Source: Candidatus Aphodocola excrementigallinarum (GTDB taxonomy: Bacteria; Bacillota_I; Bacilli_A; RF39; UBA660). Taken from it: a stretch of 38,432 nucleotides of DNA. Below the pieces are notes generated by a model that was not told the DNA's origin, searched no databases, and saw only the letters and a list, made by a program, of their open reading frames with translations. The position numbers and the translations under genes were made by a program. Positions within the stretch are counted from its first letter, which is position 1. Each line of letters starts with the position of its first letter. The DNA lies in NCBI GenBank assembly GCA_018714855.1, contig DVMT01000028.1, forward strand, positions 1 to 38,432, written 5' to 3'. Below are positions 1 to 8,145 of this stretch, piece by piece.

Positions 1-378
1 GGATATGATGATATAAGTGATTCTGATGATTCTAGTGATCAAAGTAAAATATCAGACGATACTTTAAAAACAGGTGATAATAGTACTAATTCTAATAATA
101 AAATTGAATCTGATGGTAATGATAAAAAAGATGATCAGTTAAATAAGGCTATTAATGATGTTATTGGTAATGATTCTTCTATATCTAACAATCAAAATAA
201 TGCTAACGCTAATGCAGTAGTTAATAACCAAACGTTAAATAACCAAAGTGTTAATAATGCCCCTTTAAATAATCAAAATAATGTAAATAACACATTGCCT
301 AATCAAAACGCAATTAATAATCAGATTTCTGAAAATATTATGTCAAATCCAGATGATGAAATAAATAATATGTTTTAA
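1..378 (+). CDS. C-terminal part of an Asn/Asp/Ser-rich protein (5' end outside window)
   Basis: Frame 1 is open from the first base to a TAA at 376-378, giving about 125 residues with no start inside the window, so this is the 3' part of a longer gene. The visible part is low complexity: an acidic D/S/K-rich stretch followed by repeated NNQ-type segments ending in a short acidic tail. Such tails are usually disordered linkers or surface-exposed ends; no domain is visible and I cannot name a function. An imperfect hairpin with a T-rich tail follows at once, so the gene is probably not co-transcribed with cdaA. Confidence 0.6.
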   Translation, partial: GYDDISDSDDSSDQSKISDDTLKTGDNSTNSNNKIESDGNDKKDDQLNKAINDVIGNDSSISNNQNNANANAVVNNQTLNNQSVNNAPLNNQNNVNNTLPNQNAINNQISENIMSNPDDEINNMF

Positions 379-403
379 AAAGGCTTATAAAATAAGGCCT
401 TTT
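379..403 (+). terminator. Rho-independent terminator after the Asn-rich ORF
   Basis: The arms AAAGGCTTAT and ATAAGGCCTTT form a stem with one bulged G, followed by TTTTACTTT. It separates the upstream ORF from cdaA. Confidence 0.55.
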
Positions 404-471
404 ACTTTATTCTTTAAATTTGATAAAAAAATAGTGTTTAAATATGATATAATTTTGATATAATTAATTAG

Positions 472-495
472 ACTCCTTATGGAGTAAAAAGGAGG
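472..495 (+). promoter_or_regulatory. cdaA leader hairpin with anti-Shine-Dalgarno segment
   Basis: ACTCC-TTAT-GGAGT forms a small hairpin directly before the AAGGAGG ribosome site of cdaA. The left arm plus loop, CTCCTT, is also complementary to the AAGGAG of that ribosome site. Two mutually exclusive pairings are therefore possible, one exposing and one hiding the ribosome site. The stems are short, so this may be coincidence. Confidence 0.25.
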
Positions 496-499
496 ATTT

Positions 500-1327
500 A
501 TGACAATTAATAATGTATTAACGATTATAAAAGATATTATTGATGTATGTTTAGTATGGGCAGGACTATACTTTATTTTAAAGAGTATAAAAAATAATGT
601 TAAATTTACAATGTTGTTTAAGGGTATAATAATTATAATAATAATTAAACTGTTAAGCGACTTGTTTGATTTAACTGCTATTGGTCTACTTTTAGAGTAT
701 GTTGTTATGTGGGGACCACTTGCATTGGTAATTATTTTTCAACCAGAGATTCGTTCGGTATTAGAACAACTAGGTAGATCACAACTTCTTGGAAGACATA
801 AAGTTTTAACGATATCTGAAAGAGAAAGAATAGTATATGAAATAGGACTTGCTTTAGAGTACTTAAAAAAGCATCGTATTGGTGCCTTAATAGTTATTGA
901 AAGAGATAATTCTTTATCAGAATACATAGAACGTTCTAAAAAGTTATACGCTGAAATATCAAATGAATTATTAGTAGCAATATTCTTCCCTGATAATCCA
1001 CTTCATGACGGTGGTGTAATTATCCAAGGTGATAAGATAACGTCAGCGGGTGCAGTATTCCCAACAACCGTTGAAATGAAGTTTAGTAAAAGACTTGGAA
1101 CAAGGCATCGTGCTGCAATTGGTATAAGTGAGGAAACTGATGCAATAGCAATTATAGTTTCAGAAGAAACCGGAAGAATATCAATCGCTATCAATGGTGA
1201 TTTGAAATATAATTTATCAGTTGATGAAGCTAAAATGATTATACTAGATGAATTAAAGCCAAAGAAGACAGCGGAATTTGATTATGAAGTAGATGATAAA
1301 GATGAGGATGGTGAGGATAATGAGTAA
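500..1327 (+). CDS. cdaA: Diadenylate cyclase CdaA (membrane-bound c-di-AMP synthase)
   Basis: Makes cyclic di-AMP from two ATP at the membrane. The 275-residue protein has the usual CdaA layout: three hydrophobic segments in the first 80 residues (including a run of eight Ile), then the DAC domain. The family motifs are intact: D-G-G at 170-172 in a LHDGGV context and R-H-R at 202-204 in GTRHRAAIG. The C-terminus is very acidic. An AAGGAGG ribosome site lies 4 nt before the ATG. The gene overlaps cdaR by 8 nt, the standard arrangement in Firmicutes, where CdaR controls CdaA. The usual next partner glmM is not here; rplM follows instead. Confidence 0.95.
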   Translation: MTINNVLTIIKDIIDVCLVWAGLYFILKSIKNNVKFTMLFKGIIIIIIIKLLSDLFDLTAIGLLLEYVVMWGPLALVIIFQPEIRSVLEQLGRSQLLGRHKVLTISERERIVYEIGLALEYLKKHRIGALIVIERDNSLSEYIERSKKLYAEISNELLVAIFFPDNPLHDGGVIIQGDKITSAGAVFPTTVEMKFSKRLGTRHRAAIGISEETDAIAIIVSEETGRISIAINGDLKYNLSVDEAKMIILDELKPKKTAEFDYEVDDKDEDGEDNE

Positions 1328-2684
1328 GATATTTAAAGCCATTGGTCATTTGTTTAGAAAATTTGGTCATTTTATTGATAAAAAAATAATACTTCCAGTA
1401 ACTAAGTTTTTTGTTGGAATTTCAAATAAATTTAAAAATAATGGTAAAGGTTTTGAAAAAATTATAACTAAAAAGCCAGGCCTTATAATTGTTTCGTTAA
1501 TTGTTGCAATAGGTGTGTTTTTCTACGCTGACACAAGAACAACATCTTTAATTGAAACATCAGCCGAGGTTTTATATAACCAGCCAATTTCTGCAACGTA
1601 TAATGAAGAGGCTTATGTTGTAGAAGGACTACCTAAGACGGTTGACATAACTTTAATTGGTAGAAGATCTGACGTTTATTTAGCAAAGCAGTTACCTACC
1701 AATGATATAACGGTTGATTTAACTGGTTTAGAGCCAGGTGTTCATGAGGTTAATTTAAATTACAAAAAGGCATTAAGTTCGGTTGAGTATAAGCTTGATC
1801 CTTCGGTTGCAACAATCGTTATTTATGAAAAAGTATCAGAGGAAAAAGAATTAAATTATGAGGTTATAAATAAAGATAAGATAGATGCAAAACTTATGGT
1901 TGATGATGTTAAGTTAAGTACTGATCAGGTATATATAAAAGGAAAAGAAGCAACTTTAAATGAGGTTGCATCAGTAAAAGCCTTAATTGATCTTGAAAAT
2001 TTAGTAGATCCAAAAGTTGGTTCACAAGAGTTAAAAAACGTAAAACTAGTTGCATATGATAATAAGGGAAAGAAAGTTAACGTTGAAATAGTACCTTCTA
2101 ATGTTACTGCGACGGTTGAGATAACTTCTCCACAAAAAGAGGTTCCAATTAGGGTAATACCTGAAAATTATGATGATATAGTCTTTGGTAAGGCAATTAG
2201 TAATATTACAAGTGATGTTACTAACGTAACAATATACGGTAGTCAAGATAAACTAGATGACATTACTTATATTCCAGTTTATGTTGATGTAAGTGATTTA
2301 AGTGAGGATAAAAAATACTCTATTACAATAAAGAGACCAAGTGGTGTTCGTGCAATGAGTACTGATTCTGTAAATGTAACGGTTTCTTTAGGTAATGAGA
2401 CTACTAAAGAATTTGATGATATTTACCTTGAGTATGAAAATTTAGCGGACGGCTTAGTTGTTCAAGCTGTTGAACAAAACAGTACCACTGTTAAAGTAAG
2501 TGTTAAAGGTGTTCAAAATGTTCTTTCTAACATGGATCCTACAACGATAAAAGCATATGTAGATCTAGAAGGTTTAGGTGTTGGAGAACATGAGGTTCCA
2601 ATTTTAGTTGAAGGTCAAGACTTAAGAGCTAAATATTCTTCATTAACAACTAGGGTAACACTTAGAATTACTGAACAAAATTAA
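1320..2684 (+). CDS. cdaR: CdaR / YbbR-domain regulator of CdaA
   Basis: Membrane-anchored extracytoplasmic protein with YbbR repeats; in Firmicutes CdaR binds CdaA and modulates c-di-AMP synthesis. The N-terminus is basic, followed by one membrane segment (about residues 45-65, PGLIIVSLIVAIGVFFYAD) and roughly four YbbR-like beta-rich repeats of about 80-90 residues to the end, with repeated phrases of the type VDLTGLEPGVHEV and VDLEGLGVGEHEV. The ORF track starts at 1293, but the ATG at 1320 has a GAGG ribosome site inside the cdaA end and gives a normal MSKIF start, so I use it. Its coding start overlaps the cdaA stop, implying translational coupling. Confidence 0.9.
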   Translation: MSKIFKAIGHLFRKFGHFIDKKIILPVTKFFVGISNKFKNNGKGFEKIITKKPGLIIVSLIVAIGVFFYADTRTTSLIETSAEVLYNQPISATYNEEAYVVEGLPKTVDITLIGRRSDVYLAKQLPTNDITVDLTGLEPGVHEVNLNYKKALSSVEYKLDPSVATIVIYEKVSEEKELNYEVINKDKIDAKLMVDDVKLSTDQVYIKGKEATLNEVASVKALIDLENLVDPKVGSQELKNVKLVAYDNKGKKVNVEIVPSNVTATVEITSPQKEVPIRVIPENYDDIVFGKAISNITSDVTNVTIYGSQDKLDDITYIPVYVDVSDLSEDKKYSITIKRPSGVRAMSTDSVNVTVSLGNETTKEFDDIYLEYENLADGLVVQAVEQNSTTVKVSVKGVQNVLSNMDPTTIKAYVDLEGLGVGEHEVPILVEGQDLRAKYSSLTTRVTLRITEQN

Positions 2685-2703
2685 AAAATAGTATAAAATT
2701 AAG

Positions 2704-2732
2704 TTGACAAATGTACCAGTTTAAAGTAAAAT
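2704..2732 (+). promoter_or_regulatory. Promoter of rplM-rpsI
   Basis: TTGACA (2704-2709), a 17-nt spacer and TAAAAT (2727-2732). It lies inside the palindrome at 2709-2748 and predicts transcription starting near 2739, just before the structured leader. Confidence 0.7.
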
Positions 2733-2748
2733 TTAAATTGGTACATTT
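2709..2748. repeat. Long inverted repeat overlapping the rplM promoter
   Basis: AAATGTACCA and TGGTACATTT are perfect inverted arms of 10 bp. GTTTAAA and TTTAAAT extend the pairing inward. The spacer and -10 box of the rplM promoter sit inside it. It could terminate cdaR transcription, act as an operator, or both. Confidence 0.6.
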
Positions 2749-2800
2749 TATAACCCACTTAAGTTTGTCTTGGGAAAACAAACTTACTTGAGGAAAGGAA
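2749..2800 (+). ncRNA. Ribosomal protein L13 leader-like structured 5' UTR
   Basis: Upstream of rplM the leader can fold TAAGTTTGT with ACAAACTTA around a CTTGGGAAA loop; CCCA just before the stem and TGGG in the loop could make a further contact. Low-GC Gram-positives commonly carry an L13 leader at this place, an autoregulatory element for the L13-S9 operon. I assign it by position and by the hairpin, not by a covariance-model match. Confidence 0.5.
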
Positions 2801-2808
2801 AATAAAAT

Positions 2809-3237
2809 ATGACAACATTTATGGCAAATGCCGCAAACATTGAGCGTAAATGGTATGTTATTGATGCAAAAGGAAAACCATTAGGTAGAGTAGCATCTAA
2901 AGCTGCTTCTATGTTAAGAGGAAAACATAAAGCAACTTATACACCTCATGTTGATTGTGGTGATAACATAATCATTATTAACGCTAAAGAAGTAGTATTA
3001 ACGGGTGATAAGTTAAACAAAAAGATCTATTATAATCATAGTAGATATACTGGTGGATTACGTGAAAGAACAGCTAAGGAAATGCGTGAAAAATATCCAG
3101 TTGAAATGGTTGAAAGAGCTGTTAAAGGAATGCTTCCTAAAGGTAGATTAGGACGTCAAATGTATAAAAAATTATTTGTATATGAGGGTGCTGATCATAA
3201 GCATCAAGCTCAAAAACCAGAAATAGTGGAAGTTTAA
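2809..3237 (+). CDS. rplM: 50S ribosomal protein L13
   Basis: A 142-residue L13 of normal length. It shows the family phrases [18 protein letters not shown] at the start, GDNIIIINA in the middle, and [20 protein letters not shown] near the end. It is an early-binding large-subunit protein contacting 23S rRNA domain II. The ATG at 2809 follows a GAGGAAAGG ribosome site. rpsI follows after 13 nt in the conserved L13-S9 operon, driven by the promoter and leader just upstream. Confidence 0.97.
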   Translation: MTTFMANAANIERKWYVIDAKGKPLGRVASKAASMLRGKHKATYTPHVDCGDNIIIINAKEVVLTGDKLNKKIYYNHSRYTGGLRERTAKEMREKYPVEMVERAVKGMLPKGRLGRQMYKKLFVYEGADHKHQAQKPEIVEV

Positions 3238-3250
3238 GGAGGATATGTAA

Positions 3251-3664
3251 ATGGCTAAAACATTTATTGGTACTGGTCGTCGTAAACGTTCAATAGCACG
3301 TGTTAGAATGACTTCTGGTAAGGGAAAAATAACAATTAATGGAAGAGATGTAAATGAGTACCTTCCTTTTAAAACTTTGATTATGGATTTAACGCAACCT
3401 TTAGACGTAACTAAAACAAAAGATAAGTTTGATATTGATGTAACTGTTCACGGTGGCGGATTCTCAGGTCAAACAGGAGCAATTCGTTTAGGTATTACAA
3501 GAGCATTATTACAATATGATCAAAATACTGATCCAACATCAGATGCATCTTTTAGAAAGATTTTGAAACAAGCAGGATTTATAACTAGAGATGCAAGAAT
3601 AAAAGAACGTAAGAAATACGGTCTTAAAAAAGCACGTCGTGCACCACAATTTAGTAAACGTTAA
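3251..3664 (+). CDS. rpsI: 30S ribosomal protein S9
   Basis: S9 with the typical N-terminal [14 protein letters not shown], the central [16 protein letters not shown] segment, and the conserved basic tail ending in PQFSKR, which reaches toward the P-site tRNA. At 137 residues it is slightly longer than many S9 proteins. The ribosome site AAGGAGG overlaps the end of rplM. A good intrinsic terminator follows 10 nt after the stop, closing the two-gene operon. Confidence 0.97.
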   Translation: MAKTFIGTGRRKRSIARVRMTSGKGKITINGRDVNEYLPFKTLIMDLTQPLDVTKTKDKFDIDVTVHGGGFSGQTGAIRLGITRALLQYDQNTDPTSDASFRKILKQAGFITRDARIKERKKYGLKKARRAPQFSKR

Positions 3665-3674
3665 TATTGCAATA

Positions 3675-3700
3675 AAGTCAGGTGTATCCTGGCTTTTTTA
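3675..3700 (+). terminator. Terminator of the rplM-rpsI operon
   Basis: Stem AAGTCAGG / CCTGGCTT (one G-T pair) with a TGTAT loop and a run of T's. Confidence 0.85.
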
Positions 3701-3809
3701 AATGTTTTAAATTTTGACATATTTTATACAATGACATATTTTATTATTTTTATAGTCCCTAAGAAAAGACATATTTTAACATTATTTAATAAACTTTTGT
3801 TGAATTATA

Positions 3810-3818
3810 TGTTATAAT
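3810..3818 (+). promoter_or_regulatory. Extended -10 promoter of the Abi-htrA pair
   Basis: TGTTATAAT is a perfect extended -10 element 20 nt before the GTG start at 3838. No convincing -35 is visible at the correct distance, which extended -10 promoters tolerate. Confidence 0.45.
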
Positions 3819-3837
3819 TTAAAATAGGTGATGCTAG

Positions 3838-4770
3838 GTGAAAACAAAAGAGTTTAAAACCTTAGATGAACAAGTTGAAATATTAAAGAATAAAGGGTTG
3901 ACGATAAACGACGTTGATAAGACAAAGTCATTATTATTAAGAGAAAACTATTTCTTTATCAATGGATACAGACATGTATTTTTAAAAAGTGATAAACAAA
4001 GAGTTTTTATAAAAGGTTCAACTTTTGATGAGTTATATGCTGTATTTCAATTTGATAGAAGTTTTAGGAACGTTTTGTTTAAAAATTTATTAATCGTTGA
4101 AAATAATTTAAAATCAATAATATCATACAGATTGTCGAAAAAATATGGTATTAGAGAAAAGGATTATTTGAAACCCTCTAATTTCTCTCAGGACATAAAG
4201 AAGGTAAGACAGGTTAATGATGTTTTAAATAAAATTAAAAGACAGATAAAACTAAATGGAAGACAACATAGTGCAACACTGCATTACTTAAGTAATTATG
4301 GTTATGTTCCTTTATGGATACTTGTTAAACTTTTGTCTTTTGGAATGATTAATGAATTATATTCCATACTAAAACCAGAAGATAAATTATCGGTTGCTGA
4401 GTATTATAATTTGGATGTTGAAACTTTAGGCATTTATATTTCTCTTTTATCAAATTATAGAAATTTATGTGCACATGAGGACATTGTCTACGAACATCGT
4501 ACCCAAAAAGAAATACCCGATACAAGGTATCATAGGGAACTTGATATACCGATGATGAATGATGAATATATATATGGTAAGAATGATATATTTGCGGTTG
4601 TAATAATGTTAAAATACATGTTAACTGAAAGTGATTTTACTGATTTCGTAAATGAGGTTAGCTATGATCTTAGTTTACTAGATGGTAGAGTTTCTTCAGT
4701 ACCACAAAGTAAAATATTAGATAGAATGGGATTTCCAGAAAATTGGGAAGAAATATCAAAGATTAAATAA
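3838..4770 (+). CDS. Abi family protein (Abi_2/AbiD-F type, HEPN RNase motif)
   Basis: A 310-residue protein with the Abi_2 layout: an N-terminal segment like FKTLDEQVEILKNKGL, then LLRENYFFINGY, the FDRSFRNVL segment, and near residue 208 the motif RNLCAH (R208, H213). R-x4-H is the signature of HEPN-fold ribonucleases, to which AbiD/AbiF/Abi_2 proteins belong. Members block phage growth by killing or arresting the infected cell, in some cases paired with an RNA antitoxin. The start is a GTG with AGGTG 7 nt upstream. The gene ends 14 nt before htrA with no terminator or promoter between, so the two are probably co-transcribed. Whether it acts in defence here is inferred from the family. Confidence 0.85.
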   Translation: MKTKEFKTLDEQVEILKNKGLTINDVDKTKSLLLRENYFFINGYRHVFLKSDKQRVFIKGSTFDELYAVFQFDRSFRNVLFKNLLIVENNLKSIISYRLSKKYGIREKDYLKPSNFSQDIKKVRQVNDVLNKIKRQIKLNGRQHSATLHYLSNYGYVPLWILVKLLSFGMINELYSILKPEDKLSVAEYYNLDVETLGIYISLLSNYRNLCAHEDIVYEHRTQKEIPDTRYHRELDIPMMNDEYIYGKNDIFAVVIMLKYMLTESDFTDFVNEVSYDLSLLDGRVSSVPQSKILDRMGFPENWEEISKIK

Positions 4771-4784
4771 GGAGGCAATGGTTT

Positions 4785-5927
4785 ATGGATAAAATTGAGT
4801 TAGTGGATTCTAATAAACCAAACAAAAAAAATAATAAATTTAGCAAGAACGTAAAATTTATATTAATAATTATCATTGCTTTTGCCCTTGGAGTTGGACT
4901 TATGTACTGGTATAGTGTTACTAATCCAAAAATAATAACTAAAAACAGGACCGTATCAGAAACAAAGGTAACCGAAGAGGCAATGGAAGATGCTATTGAT
5001 AAAGTTTATGATTCTGTTTTATGCATTGAAGTTATGTCTGGTGATGGAACTGTTTTAAGTACTGGTACTGGATTTGTATATGATAAAGACGATAAATACG
5101 GCTATGTTTTAACCAATGCACACGTTGTATCAGGTGGAAGTAACATAGAGGGTGTTTTATCTAATAATAACATGGTTGAATTAACTCTATTAGGCTCTGA
5201 TACTTACACTGACTTAGCGGTACTTAGAATGGATGTCAAAGATGTTTTACAAGTTGCAAGTATTGGTTCAAGTAGTAATATAGAAATTGGTAATACCGTA
5301 TTTACAGTAGGTTCTCCAATGGGTGCAACTTATGCTGGTACCGTAACAAAAGGAATTCTATCTGGTAAAGATAGATTAATTGAAACAAGTACTTCTAATG
5401 GTCTTTCAAACGATTCTTATATTGTTAAAGTTTTACAAACAGATGCTGCAATAAGCCCTGGTAATAGTGGTGGACCTTTAGTTGATTTAGCAGGTGATGT
5501 AATAGGTATTACTTCTTTAAAACTTGTTGATGAAGAAGTAGAAGGTATGGGGTTTGCAATTCCAATTGAAGATGCAATGAACTACGTTGATTATCTAGAA
5601 CAAGGACAATCAATTCAAAGACCAGTTATGGGAGTTTCGGTAATAGATTTAACTAATCCATACGTTTTATATAGATATAATATAAACGTTCCTGATAACG
5701 TTGATAGTGGTATTTATTTAGTTGAGGTAAATAGTGGATATCCTGCAAGTGAAGCTGGATTAAGAGCAGGAGACATAGTAACTGCTATTAATGGTGAGAA
5801 AGTAACTACATCAGCCGAATTCAAATATGAATTATATAAATACTCTATTGGCGATAGTGTTGAGGTAACATACTATAGAGATGGAAAAGAAGCTAAAACA
5901 AGAGTAAAACTAGATAAAGCAAGCTAA
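4785..5927 (+). CDS. htrA: HtrA/DegP-like membrane serine protease with PDZ domain
   Basis: Surface quality-control protease of the Gram-positive HtrA type. A short basic cytoplasmic N-terminus is followed by one membrane segment (about residues 23-44), then a trypsin-like domain with the full triad: H113 in TNAHVVSGG, D143 in YTDLAVL, S228 in GNSGGP. A PDZ domain follows from about 280 to the end (PASEAGLRAGDIVTAINGE). At 380 residues it is a normal single-PDZ HtrA. The AAGGAGG ribosome site starts at the stop of the Abi gene, and a strong terminator closes the pair. Confidence 0.93.
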   Translation: MDKIELVDSNKPNKKNNKFSKNVKFILIIIIAFALGVGLMYWYSVTNPKIITKNRTVSETKVTEEAMEDAIDKVYDSVLCIEVMSGDGTVLSTGTGFVYDKDDKYGYVLTNAHVVSGGSNIEGVLSNNNMVELTLLGSDTYTDLAVLRMDVKDVLQVASIGSSSNIEIGNTVFTVGSPMGATYAGTVTKGILSGKDRLIETSTSNGLSNDSYIVKVLQTDAAISPGNSGGPLVDLAGDVIGITSLKLVDEEVEGMGFAIPIEDAMNYVDYLEQGQSIQRPVMGVSVIDLTNPYVLYRYNINVPDNVDSGIYLVEVNSGYPASEAGLRAGDIVTAINGEKVTTSAEFKYELYKYSIGDSVEVTYYRDGKEAKTRVKLDKAS

Positions 5928-5950
5928 GAGAAACGATTGTTTCTCTTTTT
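5927..5950 (+). terminator. Terminator after htrA
   Basis: Perfect arms AGAGAAAC and GTTTCTCT followed by TTTTT. The upstream extension of the amidase ORF in the track (from 5937) would lie across this hairpin, which argues for the later start at 6003. Confidence 0.8.
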
Positions 5951-5955
5951 ATGTG

Positions 5956-5982
5956 TCATTTGTTTAAGGGCTTTCATACAAT
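5956..5982 (+). promoter_or_regulatory. Candidate sporulation sigma-E-type promoter of the amidase gene
   Basis: TCATTT (5956-5961), a 13-nt spacer and CATACAAT (5975-5982), 20 nt before the ATG at 6003. CATACAAT matches the -10 consensus of the Bacillus mother-cell sigma-E closely, and the -35 is a partial match. No good vegetative promoter is visible in the same gap. Confidence 0.4.
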
Positions 5983-6002
5983 ACTTTGAAGGAAGTGATA
6001 AT

Positions 6003-7394
6003 ATGGTTATAGTGGATGCTGGGCACGGTGGCACAGATCCAGGTGCATCTAGTGGTGATATAATTGAAAAAGAATATACTTTAAAGATTTCAAATTACAT
6101 GTATAACAGGTTTAAAGAGCTTGGAATACCAACGTTTATTACAAGAACAACTGATACTACTTTGAATCCAACTGATAGAATAAATACAATAACCCCTTAT
6201 GTTACAAGTAGTGATGACATAGTTATTTCTAATCACTTAAACGCCGGTGGTGGCGATGGCGCAGAGGTTGTATACGCCTTAAGAAATGATGATACTTTAG
6301 CTAAAAGTATATTAGATAATATTGAAGCAACAGGTCAAAACATAAGAAAATGGTATCAAAGAAAATTACCATCTAACTCATCAAAAGATTATTATTATAT
6401 AATAAGAAATACATCTCCAGCAGAATCTGTTTTAGTTGAGTATGCGTTTTTAGATTCTACTAAGGATGATAGAAATCAAATAAAAAATGATTGGGAAAAA
6501 TGGGCTGAGGCAGTTGTTAAAGCGGTTGCTGAATATAAAGGATATAATTATGTGGCACCAGGAGGTAACACGGTAAATGATACTTATACAGTGCAAAAGG
6601 GAGATAGCTTGTGGAGTATTGCAAAAAGGTTTAACGTTGGGGTTGATGAGATAAAAAGTGCTAATAACTTAACTTCTAATTTAATAAATGTTGGACAAAA
6701 GTTAGTGATACCAGGAGCTGCACCATCTGATCAAACAAACGTAACTTACGTGGTTCAAAAAGGAGACAGTTTATGGTCTATTGCAAATGCTAATAACACT
6801 ACGGTTGATGAAATTGCAAACCTAAATGATTTAGATACAAATACTATTTATGTAGGACAAATTCTACAAATTCCAAATTCTGGTGATTTACAGGAAAACC
6901 CAAGTTCTACCAGTGATACAGTTTATGTTGTAAAAAGTGGCGATACTTTGTATTCAATAGCACTTAGATATGATACTACGCCTAACGCAATAATTAATAA
7001 AAATAATTTAACAAGCTCAGTTTTAACTATTGGACAACAACTTATAATACCATCTGATCCTGAAAGTACTGGTGAAGATGATATAACAACTAATAACACT
7101 TATGTAGTTCAAAATGGTGATTCGTTATATTCGATTTCTAGAATGTATGGCATATCAGTAGATGATATTAAAAATGCTAATAATTTAACAAGTAACATTC
7201 TAACAATTGGTCAGGTTTTAACAATACCGACTGATGAGGTTAGTTCTAATACGTCTAATTTGTACGTAGTTCAAAAAGGGGATAGTCTTTGGAGTATTGC
7301 AAATAGATTTGGGGTTAGTATAAATCAAATTAGAATGATGAATAATTTAAACAGTGATATTTTAAATATTGGTCAAACCTTAATTATTCCATAA
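6003..7394 (+). CDS. N-acetylmuramoyl-L-alanine amidase (Amidase_3) with five LysM repeats
   Basis: Zinc amidase cutting the bond between MurNAc and the stem peptide. From the ATG at 6003, after GAAGGAAG, the protein has 463 residues. The Amidase_3 domain covers about 1-180 with ligands H8 (VDAGHGG), E22 (EKEYTL) and H79 (SNHLNAGG), and the catalytic Glu at 146 (VEYAFLD). Five LysM modules of about 45 residues follow (first about 195, last to the end), each beginning like YVVQKGDSLWSIA. There is no signal peptide, so it is exported some other way or acts in a mother cell or released by lysis. The ORF-track start at 5937 crosses the htrA terminator and is rejected. A paralogue with a dead active site lies at 8146-9504. 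Confidence 0.92.
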   Translation: MVIVDAGHGGTDPGASSGDIIEKEYTLKISNYMYNRFKELGIPTFITRTTDTTLNPTDRINTITPYVTSSDDIVISNHLNAGGGDGAEVVYALRNDDTLAKSILDNIEATGQNIRKWYQRKLPSNSSKDYYYIIRNTSPAESVLVEYAFLDSTKDDRNQIKNDWEKWAEAVVKAVAEYKGYNYVAPGGNTVNDTYTVQKGDSLWSIAKRFNVGVDEIKSANNLTSNLINVGQKLVIPGAAPSDQTNVTYVVQKGDSLWSIANANNTTVDEIANLNDLDTNTIYVGQILQIPNSGDLQENPSSTSDTVYVVKSGDTLYSIALRYDTTPNAIINKNNLTSSVLTIGQQLIIPSDPESTGEDDITTNNTYVVQNGDSLYSISRMYGISVDDIKNANNLTSNILTIGQVLTIPTDEVSSNTSNLYVVQKGDSLWSIANRFGVSINQIRMMNNLNSDILNIGQTLIIP

Positions 7395-7397
7395 AAA

Positions 7398-7426
7398 AAA
7401 CTTATCAAGAAAAGATAAGTTTTTTT
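7398..7426. terminator. Bidirectional terminator between amidase and hydrolase genes
   Basis: AAACTTATC / GATAAGTTT with A's on the left and T's on the right, so it can serve both converging genes. Confidence 0.8.
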
Positions 7427-7850
7427 AATGTAATTCTTTACATACACCACTAGCGGGCTCGTAAAAACAGTGATTTTTATATCTTCCTGCGTTTGCTTGA
7501 TTATACCAAGTGGCCTGGCAACTATTTCCAGAACCCGGTGCATAAAACCATAAAGCGTTGGTAGCTGGATGAAAATATTCTCCTCTTATAACTCTTTTGG
7601 CTAAGTTTTTTTCAGCAGTTGTTGAGGAACTTTGAAAAAGAGCGCTGTTTATTCCAGAAAATCCACCTGGTGATTGATATACCATATCTTCAATCGAGCG
7701 TATGTTTTTAAAATCTAGGCAGTTAGCTATCACACGGTTAATACCTACGTTACCAACCATAAGCATTCCAAGGTTTCCTTCTCCTAAGGCCTCCGCTCGC
7801 ATTAGTCTTGCAAGTAAATCAAGCTCTTTATCTGTATATTTAACAATCAT
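7425..7850 (-). CDS. CwlJ/SleB-like cell wall hydrolase
   Basis: A 141-residue protein of the Hydrolase_2 family (SleB/CwlJ catalytic domain). It carries the typical LLARLMRAEALGEGNLGMLMVGNVGINRV opening with the catalytic Glu in RAEALGEG, and the later phrase ATNALWFYAPG. In spore formers these enzymes open cortex peptidoglycan at germination; non-sporulating relatives use them for wall turnover. It is the length of B. subtilis CwlJ and, like CwlJ, has no signal peptide or binding domain. Ribosome site AGGTGAT lies just upstream. It is 40 nt downstream of a small membrane-protein gene on the same strand and probably shares its transcript. Confidence 0.85.
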   Translation of the reverse strand: MIVKYTDKELDLLARLMRAEALGEGNLGMLMVGNVGINRVIANCLDFKNIRSIEDMVYQSPGGFSGINSALFQSSSTTAEKNLAKRVIRGEYFHPATNALWFYAPGSGNSCQATWYNQANAGRYKNHCFYEPASGVCKELH

Positions 7851-7890
7851 TTCGTATCACCTAATTTATTATATGCAATATAATTTATGG

Positions 7891-8091
7891 TTAATCGTTT
7901 TGTTTTTCTGTGGTAACAACTTTTTTATTATCGTCGTTATTTTTATTTTCTTCGTTATTTTTTTCTATTACTGACATAACAACCGATATTGCTAAAAAGG
8001 TAATACCTAAAATTATAAACACAACATCTCTTGTTATTCTTGATTTTAATTTCTTTTTTTTAGCTTCTTCTACTTGTTTATCAAAAGTCAT
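7891..8091 (-). CDS. Small single-pass membrane protein
   Basis: A 66-residue protein: a basic, Lys-rich N-terminus (KKKKLKSRITRD), one membrane segment (VVFIILGITFLAISVVMSVI), and a polar Asn/Glu/Lys tail. The ribosome site GAGGTGA 6 nt before the ATG makes it a real gene. No family recognised. It precedes the CwlJ-like hydrolase by 40 nt, so an envelope role beside that enzyme is plausible but only inferred from position. The plus-strand ORFs over this segment are shadows. Confidence 0.65.
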   Translation of the reverse strand: MTFDKQVEEAKKKKLKSRITRDVVFIILGITFLAISVVMSVIEKNNEENKNNDDNKKVVTTEKQND

Positions 8092-8145
8092 GATTTCACC
8101 TCATTATTTATATAATAACATAAATAATGATTAAAAAATATTAAA

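Noticed and set aside
5937-6002. N-terminal extension of the amidase as a signal peptide (MFLFLCVICLRAFIQYF)
   Set aside because: The extension runs through the htrA terminator and the candidate promoter and has no ribosome site; the ATG at 6003 has GAAGGAAG and begins exactly at the amidase domain.
7702-8134. Plus-strand ORFs at 7702..7974 and 7910..8134
   Set aside because: They lie opposite the CwlJ-like and small membrane genes, lack ribosome sites and give low-complexity Phe/Ile/Ser-rich translations typical of reverse shadows.
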